From positions 434,001-498,000 of the forward strand of contig NZ_JBHTDC010000001.1 in assembly GCF_042666435.1 (NCBI RefSeq): a stretch of DNA of 64,000 nt. Reading direction: 5' to 3'. Below the pieces are notes generated by a model. That model saw only the letters and a program-made list of their open reading frames with translations, was not told the DNA's origin and did no database searches. How positions within the stretch are numbered: the stretch's first letter is position 1; every line of letters starts with the position of its first letter. Source of the stretch: Allosphingosinicella sp042666435. GTDB lineage: Bacteria; Pseudomonadota; Alphaproteobacteria; Sphingomonadales; Sphingomonadaceae. The position numbers and the translations under genes are program-made. This document shows positions 7,899-15,657 of the stretch, piece after piece.

Positions 7899-9256
7899 CG
7901 GCACTCGGCCAAGGCGGAGGGAAGGCAGGCGAGCATATCGTCCGCGATCAGATATGGCCCGGCCATCTCGGCGGCGCGGCCGTGCAGCCAGACACCGGCG
8001 CAGGCTGCCTCGAAAGCATCGAGCCCGCGCGCCCGCATCGCCGCGACGATGCCGGCGAGGACGTCCCCCGTGCCCGCGCTGGCGAGCCAGTGCGACGCAG
8101 GGCGCGCGACGGCGGCACGGCCGTCCGGCGCGGCGACCACCGTATCCGCGCCCTTGAAGATGACCACGGCCCCGGCACGCGTAGCCGCCGCCCGGGCCTG
8201 CTCGACCTTGCTTCCGGGAAGCGATCCGAACAGGCGGGCGAACTCGCCGGCATGGGGGGTGAGGATCGGCGTCCGGCTCCATTGCGGGTACGGATGGCCG
8301 GCGAGCAGGGTCAAGGCATCGCCGTCGATCACCAGCGGGCGATTCGATTCGAACGCCTGTCGGAGCAATTCCTTTGCTTCCCCCGTCCTCCCAAGTCCGG
8401 GGCCGATGACGATGGCATCGATACGCTCATCCTCATGCGGGTCCGGCCCCTGCACGACCGCGCTGGGAAGCGCCGCGACCAATCGCGATGCGACCAGGCG
8501 AACATAGCCCGCGCCAGTCCTCGCGGCCGCCGTGGCGGCGAGCGCGATGGCGCCCTCCATCTCGCCAGCGACCAGGGCCACATAGCCTCGCCTATATTTG
8601 TGATCGTCGGGGCCGGGTGCGGCGAGGCTCGGCCGCTCTATCAGCCAAAGGTTGCTCGTCGCCGCGATGCCGATATCGGCGACCGCGATGCGGCCCATGT
8701 GGCGCGCCGCCGGCTGGAGGAGATGAGAGGGCTTGCGCGCCCCGAAGGTGATGGAGAGATCGTAATCCGGCACCGGAGAGAGGATGCGACCGTCGTCGGT
8801 GGCGACGCCGCTGGGCAGGTCGATCGCGACCCGGACCGCTGCTTCGCGAGCCAGACGCCCCAGAGCCCGCACGGTCGCGTCGTCGAGCGGCCGCGCAAGC
8901 CCGGTGCCGAACAAAGCGTCGATCAGCAAAGGCGCGTGGGACGCCTCGTCGAGAGGCTGGACTGTGCCGCGCCATTGGTCACGGGCCCATTTCGCGGCTT
9001 CGCTCTTCGGCTCGGCGAGCGCGGCGACCCGGACATCGACGCCCCGGTCGGCCAGATCGCGGGCAATCACATAGCCGTCGCCGCCATTATTGCCCGGCCC
9101 GCAAAGGACGAGGGTGGGGAGCGGCCCGCCGAAGCGCCATATCGCTTCGGCGGCGGCGGTGCCCGCACGCTCCATCAGGGCCTCGACGGAATCGCCGGCA
9201 TCGATCGCCCGCTGCTCGGCGGCGCGCATCTCCTCCGCCGTCAGGATGAAGCTCAT
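7895..9256 (-). CDS. nnr: Bifunctional NAD(P)H-hydrate epimerase / ADP-dependent dehydratase
   Basis: Repairs damaged (hydrated) NAD(P)H. It has 453 residues. The N-terminal YjeF_N domain (about 1-205) has GPGNNGGDGYVIAR and the ALFGTGL loop. The C-terminal ribokinase-like dehydratase domain (about 215-453) has LTPHAGEFARLFG and the nucleotide/phosphate motif GTGDVLAG. Both halves look intact. It is the middle gene of an operon with 4-base overlaps on both sides (lipoprotein upstream, RNA methyltransferase downstream). The link with the methyltransferase is probably only co-transcription. Confidence 0.95.
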   Translation of the reverse strand: MSFILTAEEMRAAEQRAIDAGDSVEALMERAGTAAAEAIWRFGGPLPTLVLCGPGNNGGDGYVIARDLADRGVDVRVAALAEPKSEAAKWARDQWRGTVQPLDEASHAPLLIDALFGTGLARPLDDATVRALGRLAREAAVRVAIDLPSGVATDDGRILSPVPDYDLSITFGARKPSHLLQPAARHMGRIAVADIGIAATSNLWLIERPSLAAPGPDDHKYRRGYVALVAGEMEGAIALAATAAARTGAGYVRLVASRLVAALPSAVVQGPDPHEDERIDAIVIGPGLGRTGEAKELLRQAFESNRPLVIDGDALTLLAGHPYPQWSRTPILTPHAGEFARLFGSLPGSKVEQARAAATRAGAVVIFKGADTVVAAPDGRAAVARPASHWLASAGTGDVLAGIVAAMRARGLDAFEAACAGVWLHGRAAEMAGPYLIADDMLACLPSALAECR

Positions 9257-9630
9257 CGGCCCTTGACGCTCGCCGGCAGGCGGTAGCGGTCGCCGGCCAC
9301 GGCGACCTCGATTCGATCATCGGCGATTACCGACACGGTCGCCGGCTCCGCCCCGTCGGCGGCGACCACGCCGCGCCCGTCGGTGGCGACGAGGAACCGG
9401 CGGAAGCCGCCGCTCGGATGGCGCAGGACAAGCGATACCTCTCCGCCGCCGCTGATCCGCTCGATAGTGCAGACCCGACCAAGTTCCGCCGCGCCCTCGA
9501 CCGCGCAGTCGATGCGCCCATCCTCGGCGGCCCGCGCATCGGCCTCGGCAAAGGCCTCCTGCGTCGCTTGGCCGGAATCGCCGCAAGCGGCGGCCAGGAG
9601 CATGGCAGCGAGAGCGAAGCCGGTCTTCAT
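9253..9630 (-). CDS. Small predicted lipoprotein, unknown function
   Basis: A 125-residue protein starting MKTGFALAAMLLAAACGDS. The signal peptide ends in a lipobox-like LAAAC, so Cys18 is the probable lipidated residue. The mature part carries two further cysteines (DCAVEGA, VCTIERI), which may form a disulfide, and ends in beta-rich sequence. An upstream in-frame ATG would add 12 residues before the signal and is less likely. Its stop overlaps the nnr start by 4 bases. Family not recognised; a periplasmic or outer-membrane location is inferred from the lipobox. Confidence 0.78.
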   Translation of the reverse strand: MKTGFALAAMLLAAACGDSGQATQEAFAEADARAAEDGRIDCAVEGAAELGRVCTIERISGGGEVSLVLRHPSGGFRRFLVATDGRGVVAADGAEPATVSVIADDRIEVAVAGDRYRLPASVKGR

Positions 9631-9690
9631 CCGCCGCTGTTTGAGCCATGCGCCCGCCTCAGGCAAGGGAGCCGGAGCGAAAGTCCCGGC

Positions 9691-10431
9691 CTATTTAGGC
9701 CGCGCGCGATAGGCGGCCAGCCGCTGGACCAGCGCCTCCGAGCCGAGCAAGGCGTCGAACGCGCGGTCCTGCGCCCCGTCTTGCAAAACTCCCGACGCCG
9801 CCAGAGCGATGCCGCGCTTCAGCATCGCGATGCTTTTGTCATCGTTAGCGACGACGGCATCGGCGAACGCGTCCGCCGCCGCTTCCACATCGTCGCACAT
9901 CAGTTCGGCCAGACCGATCCTGACGGCCTCCTCGTCGTCGATCGCACCCGCGCCGAACAGGAGGCGCGCGGCGTGGCCGGGACCGACCAAAGCCACCAGC
10001 CGGTGCACGTCTTCCTGGGGATAGCCGATGCCGAGCTTGGCCGGCGTGATCGCGAAGCGCGCGGCGGGTCCGGCGATGCGGATGTCGCAGGCCATGGCGA
10101 GCGCCACGCCGGCGCCGTAGCAGGCGCCGTCGACCATTGCGACGGTCGGAATGGCCAGCCCCCGCAACATGTCGAGGCCGTACCGAATCGCCTCTCGAAA
10201 GGCGCTGCGCGCGGCCTCATCCTCCCGGAAGCGGGGGAAGTCGGCGATATCGGCGCCCGCGCAGAAGGCTCCCTCGGCCTTGGCGCCCACAAGGAGAATT
10301 CTGGCGCTCGATCCCGCGGCGGCGGCGTGGGTAGCGAGTTCACCCCAGCCGGACAGCGAAACGGCGTTGCGCGCCTCGGGGCGGTTCAGGCGAAGCCGGG
10401 CGATGGCGCCCGTGACGGTGAGGTCGAACAT
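9691..10431 (-). CDS. Enoyl-CoA hydratase/isomerase family protein
   Basis: A crotonase-fold enzyme of about 246 residues acting on an acyl-CoA. Seen: RLRLNRPEARNAVS, the oxyanion-hole sequence FCAGADIADF, and MVDGACYGAGVALAMACDIRIAG. The usual second acid region reads KLGIGYPQEDVHRL, so a Glu/Asp pair may be present but shifted; hydratase versus isomerase activity is undecided. Start set at MFDLTVTGAIARLRL; an upstream ATG (10479) would add 16 unrelated residues across the terminator-flanked leader. A strong intrinsic terminator sits 53 bases upstream on the same strand. Confidence 0.87.
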   Translation of the reverse strand: MFDLTVTGAIARLRLNRPEARNAVSLSGWGELATHAAAAGSSARILLVGAKAEGAFCAGADIADFPRFREDEAARSAFREAIRYGLDMLRGLAIPTVAMVDGACYGAGVALAMACDIRIAGPAARFAITPAKLGIGYPQEDVHRLVALVGPGHAARLLFGAGAIDDEEAVRIGLAELMCDDVEAAADAFADAVVANDDKSIAMLKRGIALAASGVLQDGAQDRAFDALLGSEALVQRLAAYRARPK

Positions 10432-10699
10432 GCAAGGCGGGTTGCCGGGAACGGAGCGCTTTGTCACCACCGGGGGCATAAAAAAGGCCGGGCGCCTGAA
10501 AGAGGCGGCCCGGCCTTACACGGGTGCATGGCGCCCGCTCCCGCGAGGGAGCGGGGACCATGCGCGGATGTCAGTGCGGCCAGGGACCGCGCTTCGACCC
10601 GTCCGGGGATCGAAGGAGCAAGAGGCGTGCCACGACGGGGAGCTGCGGATGACGATGGTTAAGCCGCTGAAAAAGCTGTGCCGTTCCGGGAGACGCGGG
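10432..10699 (-). other. Structured intergenic stretch between ispE and enoyl-CoA hydratase genes
   Basis: No protein gene recognised. In minus-strand order it holds a 20-codon GTG-started frame (10626-10564, ending GSKRGPWPH) without a Shine-Dalgarno, a perfect 9-bp hairpin (10534-10555), then a strong terminator (10480-10517). It could be the ispE 3' UTR, a small RNA, or an attenuator leader for the downstream gene. Confidence 0.45.
10480..10517 (-). terminator. Strong intrinsic terminator on the minus strand
   Basis: On the minus strand AAGGCCGGG..GCCT pairs with AGGC..CCGGCCTT around CTTC, followed by six T. This is the clearest rho-independent terminator in the window. It ends transcripts coming from ispE or from a promoter in the 200 bases between. 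Confidence 0.85.
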
Positions 10700-11533
10700 T
10701 CATCTGAGACGAGTCGCGAGCTGCCACCAATCCGGGCGATCGGCCGCGATCGACCCCTGCGCTCCGTCTCGCGCGGCCTCCGTTTCGAATAGAGCGAAGC
10801 AGGTCGCGCCCGATCCGGACATGCGGGAGACGATGATACCGGGCGCGCCGGCCAGGCGGGCGAGGATTTCGCCTATCGCCGGCGCCAGGCTCCGCGCGGG
10901 CGCTTCGAGATCGTTGCGTCCCTCGATCGCCGTGGCGAGCGGAGACGCGATCGGCAACGGTCCGCGATCGACGCCATCCCACGCTGAAAACACCGCCGCG
11001 GTCGAAACGGGAATGCCGGGGTTGACCAGCAAGGCCGGCGTTCCGGCGAGGCCGGATCCATCCTGCGACGAAAGCCTGTCGCCTCTGCCTTCGCCGCGCG
11101 CGGTCTGGCTCGCGAGGCAGGCGGGAACGTCGGCGCCGAGGGTGGCGGCGATGGTGAGCAAGGCCGCCTCGTCCGCATCGATTTTCCACCAGCGGGCCAG
11201 CAGGCGCAGGGTGGCGGCGGCATCGGCCGAACCGCCGCCAATGCCCGAGGCGACCGGCAGGCGCTTGTCGAGCGCGAGAGCGGCGCCGCGTATAACGCCA
11301 TATTCGCGGCGGAAGGCCTCGGCGGCGCGCTGGACGAGATTGTCGGAGGCATCCCCCAGCTCGGGCGCGAAGGGACCGGTGACGGTGAGCGTGAGACCCG
11401 CGCCCTCGGCGACGCTCAGGCTGTCCCCATCCTCGCAAAAAGCAAACAGGGTCTCGATGCGATGATAGCCGTCCGGCGCCCTCCCCCGCACGTGCAGCGC
11501 CAGGTTGATCTTGGCGTAGGCGGTCTCGCGCAT
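10700..11533 (-). CDS. ispE: 4-diphosphocytidyl-2-C-methyl-D-erythritol kinase
   Basis: A GHMP kinase phosphorylating CDP-methylerythritol in the non-mevalonate isoprenoid pathway. It has 277 residues. The N-terminus ETAYAKINLALHVRGRAPDGYH carries the AKINL and DGYH substrate motifs; LPVASGIGGGSADAAATLR is the GHMP ATP-binding loop; MSGSGATCFALF is the C-terminal glycine-rich motif. All diagnostic motifs are present and the length is normal. Its ATG shares one base with the TPR gene's stop (TGATG), so translation is likely coupled. It is the last gene of the etf-QO, TPR, ispE run. Confidence 0.95.
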   Translation of the reverse strand: MRETAYAKINLALHVRGRAPDGYHRIETLFAFCEDGDSLSVAEGAGLTLTVTGPFAPELGDASDNLVQRAAEAFRREYGVIRGAALALDKRLPVASGIGGGSADAAATLRLLARWWKIDADEAALLTIAATLGADVPACLASQTARGEGRGDRLSSQDGSGLAGTPALLVNPGIPVSTAAVFSAWDGVDRGPLPIASPLATAIEGRNDLEAPARSLAPAIGEILARLAGAPGIIVSRMSGSGATCFALFETEAARDGAQGSIAADRPDWWQLATRLR

Positions 11534-13221
11534 CAGGGAGAAGCGAGCTTCGGAGTCAGGCCGGTCTCCAGCTTGGCGCGAAGGCGCGCGGCATCCTCGT
11601 CCTCGGCGTAGATCAGGGCCGCCTCCCAGGCATAGCGCGCCTCGTAGCGGCGGCCCGCGCTGTAATATGCGTCACCGAGATGTTCGTTGATCGCCGGATC
11701 GGCGGGCTGCCCGACGACCGCCTTTTCGAGCAGCTGGATCGCCTGGGGCAGATTGCCGCGCAGATAATGCGCCCAGCCCAGCGAGTCGGTGATCTCCGCG
11801 CTGTCGGGCTGGAGCCGGCTCGCTTCGGCGATCAGCCGCATCGCCTCCTCGATATTCTCCCGCCGCTCCAGCTGCGCATAGCCCAAATAATTGAGCACGA
11901 TCGGCTGCTGAGGCGCCAGGCGATAGGCGGCTTCGAGCGCGGCCTTGGCCTCCGCCCAGTCGCCGGCTTGCTCCAGCACCCCGCCGCGGAGCAGCCACAA
12001 AGCCCATTCATTCTCCTGCCCCCTGGCGAGCGCCAGCGCCTCGGCATAGGCGGCGGCGGCTTCGTCCAGCCGTTTCAACCCGCCATAGAGATCGCCAAGC
12101 CGGGTCCATTCGGCGGCGGCCGGCGGCCCGGACGCCACCGCGGCCCGCGCATCGGCGAGCGCCTTCTCGGCCTGGCCGGTAGCCACGAGCAACCTGATCC
12201 GGCTCTCGCTCACAATGGCAGCGAAAGGATCGCCCGGCGGGATGTGGGCCAGGACTTCGAGTGCCGCCGCTTCCTGCTCGCGGGCTGCGAATATCTCGCT
12301 GGTGACGAGCCAGGTCTCGCTATTTTCGGGCGCGAGGAAGGTGGCGAGGCGCGCATAGGTAAGCGCCAGCGAACTCACATTCTGGCGGTGCAGGTCAATG
12401 GCGACCCGCACCAGGAATTCGGCGATGCCGGCGGACGCGCCGTCGATCGCGCCGGGAATGGGTTCGCGCTTCTCGAGCAGCGCCCGCGCGGCGACGAGCG
12501 GCGCCTCGTCTCCCTGAAGCAAGATGGCGGCCGCCTTGCGATCATTGTTGTCGGCGAGCCAGGCGGCGCCGGCGATGCGCAGGCGGCTGGCGCGCCCGCC
12601 GCCGCCCTCGGCCATCGCCACCAATCCGGCGACGCCTTCCTTCCTGTTGCCCTGGGCGAGCAGGATCAGCGGGCGGTGCTCCGCGACGTACGCCCCCGCG
12701 ATCGGGTCGTCCGCCGCCGCGTCGAGGATCGCGATCGGGTCGCCGTCACCGGTTTCGAAGGCGAGCCAGGCGCGCAGCACCGGGGCCATGAAGGCGAATA
12801 TCTCGTCTTTCTCGATGGCGTCGATGTGCAGCGTTGCCGCTTTCCAGTCGCGGGTGCGCAAAGCCTCGGTGAGCAGCAGCAGCCTGATGTCCGGAGCGAG
12901 CAAGCCGGCCTTTTCGAGGATGCGAGCGGATCGAACCGCCAGCGCCGGATCGCCGGCCTCGACCGCCTGGCCGAGCGCGCGGGCGGCGAGTATCTCATTC
13001 TGCGGCGCCAGCGCGAGAACCGCCGCATAGCCCTGCGACGCCCGGTCGGCGGCGCCGATCGTATCGGCCGCCCGCGCCTGGACATAGGCGCTGAGCAGAG
13101 CATGGTCTTCGCGGCTTGCCTCGGCCGCGCTCAAGGGGAGGATCAGCGCGCCGGCGAGAAGGCCGTAGAAGCCGGATTTACATATTGGGATAGTTGGGGC
13201 CTCCTCCGCCTTCCGGCACAA
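11533..13221 (-). CDS. Exported tetratricopeptide-repeat protein
   Basis: About 560 residues. A hydrophobic leader (SGFYGLLAGALILPLSAAEAS) is followed by repeated TPR-like helices. The clearest are at the C-terminus (NYLGYAQLERRENIEEAMRL, SLGWAHYLRGNLPQAIQLLE, EHLGDAYYSAGRRYEARYAW). It is probably a periplasmic or membrane-anchored scaffold. Its start is unclear: no ATG lies in frame near the leader. The best legal codon is a TTG at 13221, inside the end of the ETF-QO gene, without a good ribosome site, while GGAGGAGG sits further in at about 13200. Equivalent TPR proteins commonly sit beside ispE in sphingomonads. Confidence 0.85.
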   Translation of the reverse strand: MCRKAEEAPTIPICKSGFYGLLAGALILPLSAAEASREDHALLSAYVQARAADTIGAADRASQGYAAVLALAPQNEILAARALGQAVEAGDPALAVRSARILEKAGLLAPDIRLLLLTEALRTRDWKAATLHIDAIEKDEIFAFMAPVLRAWLAFETGDGDPIAILDAAADDPIAGAYVAEHRPLILLAQGNRKEGVAGLVAMAEGGGGRASRLRIAGAAWLADNNDRKAAAILLQGDEAPLVAARALLEKREPIPGAIDGASAGIAEFLVRVAIDLHRQNVSSLALTYARLATFLAPENSETWLVTSEIFAAREQEAAALEVLAHIPPGDPFAAIVSESRIRLLVATGQAEKALADARAAVASGPPAAAEWTRLGDLYGGLKRLDEAAAAYAEALALARGQENEWALWLLRGGVLEQAGDWAEAKAALEAAYRLAPQQPIVLNYLGYAQLERRENIEEAMRLIAEASRLQPDSAEITDSLGWAHYLRGNLPQAIQLLEKAVVGQPADPAINEHLGDAYYSAGRRYEARYAWEAALIYAEDEDAARLRAKLETGLTPKLASP

Positions 13222-14827
13222 CCCAGTTGATGTTCTGGGTCGGATCCTTGATGTCGCACGTCTTGCAATGAACGCAATTCTGGGCGTTGATCTGGAGGCG
13301 GGGCCTGCCCTCCTCCACACCCACGATCTCGTAAACGCCCGCCGGGCAATAACGCTGCTCGGGCGCGTCATATTCGGCGAGATTCACCTCTATCGGTACA
13401 TCCGCATTCTTGAGCGTCAGGTGAACCGGCTGATCCTCCTCGTGATTGGTGTTGGACAGAAACACCGAGGAGAGGCGATCGAAGCTGATAACGCCGTCGG
13501 GCCTGGGATAGGCGATCGGCTTCGCCTGGTCCTTGCGCAGCAGGGTCTCGTTATCGGGATGATGCTTCATCGTGAAGGGAAGACCGATATGGAGCTGCCG
13601 CATCCACATGTCGGCGCCGGCGAGCAAGGTGCCCCATGTGCCGCCATATTTGGCCACCATCGGCTCGACGTTGCGGACCATCTTCAATTCGTCCGCGACC
13701 CAGCTTGAACGGAGATTGTCGTCATAGGCCTGGAGCGCGTCGCACTCGCGTCCGGCGGCGACCGCCTCGAACGCGGCCTCGGCGGCCAGCATTCCCGATT
13801 TCATCGCGGTATGGCTGCCCTTGATGCGGGGCACGTTGACGAAGCCGGCAGAGCAGCCGATCAGCGCGCCGCCTTCGAACGCGAGCTTGGGCACTGCCTG
13901 CCAGCCGCCCTCGTTGATCGCGCGCGCGCCGTAGCTGACGCGCTTGCCCCCTTCGAGGATCGCGCGGATGTCCGGATGCTGCTTCCAGCGCTGGAATTCC
14001 TCGAACGGATTGAGGTGCGGGTTCCTGTAATTGAGCGCGACGACGAAGCCCAAGGCGACCTGTCCCGCCTCCTGATGGTAGAGGAACCCCCCGCCCCAGG
14101 CATCGTCGAGCGGCCATCCCTGGGTATGGATGACGCGGCCGGGGACATGCTTGCCGGGCTCGACATCCCACAATTCTTTCAACCCGATTCCATAGACTTG
14201 CGGCTGGCTTTCGGAATCGAGCTTGAAGATGCGCTTCAGTTCCTTGGTGAGGTGGCCGCGGGCGCCCTCGGCGAAGAAAGTATATTTGCCGTGCAGTTCC
14301 ATTCCGGGCTGGTAATCGGGCTTGCGGGTGCCGTCGCGAGCGACCCCCATGTCGCCGGTGGCGACGCCCTTCACGGCGCCATTGTCGTGGAACAGCACTT
14401 CCGCCGCCGCGAAACCTGGAAAGACCTCGACGCCCAGGGCTTCGGCCTGGCCGGCGAGCCAGCGGCAGAAATTGCCGAGCGAGCAGGTGAAGGTGCCCTT
14501 GTTGTTCATGAAGGGCGGCATCATCAGATGCGGCATTCCGTATTTCTTCGTCTCGGTGAGCACCCAATGGTGGTTCTCGGTCACCGGAACGGTAAGCGGG
14601 CTGCCCAGCTCCTTCCAGTTGGGCAGCAATTCATCGAGCGCGCGCGGATCGATCACCGCGCCGGAAAGGATATGCGCCCCGACCTCGGACCCCTTTTCCA
14701 GGATGCAGACGGAGAGCTCGCGCCCCGCCCTTTCGGCGAGCTGCTTCAGGCGGATGCCGGCGGCCAGGCCGGCCGGGCCGGCGCCGACAATCACCACGTC
14801 ATAGGCCATGGATTCGCGTTCGCTCAT
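13178..14827 (-). CDS. Electron transfer flavoprotein-ubiquinone oxidoreductase
   Basis: Membrane-associated FAD/4Fe-4S enzyme passing electrons from ETF (fatty and amino acid oxidation) to ubiquinone. It has 549 residues. Seen: the FAD dinucleotide fold DVVIVGAGPAGLAAGIRLKQ near the N-terminus, LSGAVIDPRAL, the central GFVNVPRIKGSHTAMKSG, and a C-terminal ferredoxin-like cluster YCPAGVY and NCVHCKTCDIKDP with four cysteines, ending GGGGPNYPNM as in relatives. GGAGAGGCG precedes the ATG at 14827. Its end overlaps the start of the TPR gene. Confidence 0.96.
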   Translation of the reverse strand: MSERESMAYDVVIVGAGPAGLAAGIRLKQLAERAGRELSVCILEKGSEVGAHILSGAVIDPRALDELLPNWKELGSPLTVPVTENHHWVLTETKKYGMPHLMMPPFMNNKGTFTCSLGNFCRWLAGQAEALGVEVFPGFAAAEVLFHDNGAVKGVATGDMGVARDGTRKPDYQPGMELHGKYTFFAEGARGHLTKELKRIFKLDSESQPQVYGIGLKELWDVEPGKHVPGRVIHTQGWPLDDAWGGGFLYHQEAGQVALGFVVALNYRNPHLNPFEEFQRWKQHPDIRAILEGGKRVSYGARAINEGGWQAVPKLAFEGGALIGCSAGFVNVPRIKGSHTAMKSGMLAAEAAFEAVAAGRECDALQAYDDNLRSSWVADELKMVRNVEPMVAKYGGTWGTLLAGADMWMRQLHIGLPFTMKHHPDNETLLRKDQAKPIAYPRPDGVISFDRLSSVFLSNTNHEEDQPVHLTLKNADVPIEVNLAEYDAPEQRYCPAGVYEIVGVEEGRPRLQINAQNCVHCKTCDIKDPTQNINWVVPEGGGGPNYPNM

Positions 14828-14937
14828 TCGCCTCTCCGTTCCGCCGCCGTTCCTTCGTCGCAAACGGCCAACGTCTGGCAGATAAGCGGCCAGATTGCGG
14901 TTGACCACCCCGCAATAGCCTGACTCTATGGGCGGCT

Positions 14938-15657
14938 GTGGAGCGGGGAGACCATCCATATTCCCCGGCGGCCGCGCTCAGCGCGCTGCAATGGTGGGCC
15001 GATGCGGGCGTCGACGTGATTGTCGACGAAGCCCCGCGCGACTGGTTGCGCCCGCAGACCAGGCCGACCGCTCCGATGAAACCCCAGCCGCCGGCGGACG
15101 CCCCCCCCGATCAGCTGGAGCTGTTCCAGGCCTGGCTCAGGGACCATGCCGCCCTCCCCTTCGCTTCACCCGCGGCGCCGCGCATCTGCCCGTCGGGCGA
15201 TCCGGCGGCGGGACTGATGATCCTGACCGACATGCCGGCAGGCGAGGATTGCGCGTCGGGGACATTGCTTTCCGGCGAGGCGGGACGGCTGTTCGACCGG
15301 ATGATGGCGGCGATCGGGCGCGACCGGGCCTCGCTCTATCTCGCCTCGCTGTCCTGCCTGCGCTCGCCGGACGGCCGTTTGACCGGCGAGGCGGCCAACA
15401 GGTGCGCCACCCTGGCGCGGCACCATGTCGGCCTGGCCGACCCCAAGGCTCTGCTCATTTTCGGAGACGCGGTCTCCAAGGCCTTGCTCGGCCTCTCGAT
15501 GGCGCAGGCGCGCGGCCGGTGGCACGAGATCGCCACCCATGCGGGGCTCATCCCGACTTTGGTGACCATCCCTCCCTCCTACCTGCTCAACCAACCATCG
15601 GCGAAGGCGCTCGCCTGGGCCGATCTGCAAATGCTCGCCGAAGGATTGAACCGATGA
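14938..15657 (+). CDS. Uracil-DNA glycosylase superfamily protein (family 4/5-like, divergent)
   Basis: A 239-residue protein of the UDG superfamily. The GTG start gives MERGDHPYSPAAALSALQWW, and the WW-ADAGVD segment resembles the N-terminus of alphaproteobacterial homologues. The first active-site region reads TDMPAGEDCASGTLLSGEAG, a variant of the family GExPGxxED...G.PF.G.AG motif. The last motif around VTIPPSYLLNQP replaces the usual HPS/HPA. Cysteines suitable for a 4Fe-4S cluster are fewer than in classic family 4. DNA-glycosylase activity is therefore uncertain. Its stop overlaps the next ATG by 4 bases (ATGA). Confidence 0.72.
   Translation: MERGDHPYSPAAALSALQWWADAGVDVIVDEAPRDWLRPQTRPTAPMKPQPPADAPPDQLELFQAWLRDHAALPFASPAAPRICPSGDPAAGLMILTDMPAGEDCASGTLLSGEAGRLFDRMMAAIGRDRASLYLASLSCLRSPDGRLTGEAANRCATLARHHVGLADPKALLIFGDAVSKALLGLSMAQARGRWHEIATHAGLIPTLVTIPPSYLLNQPSAKALAWADLQMLAEGLNR

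Noticed and set aside
14928..15653. N-terminal extension of the lytic transglycosylase gene through the UDG-like gene
   Set aside because: The extension is in another frame of a real gene; a proper signal peptide begins at 15654 with ATGA coupling.
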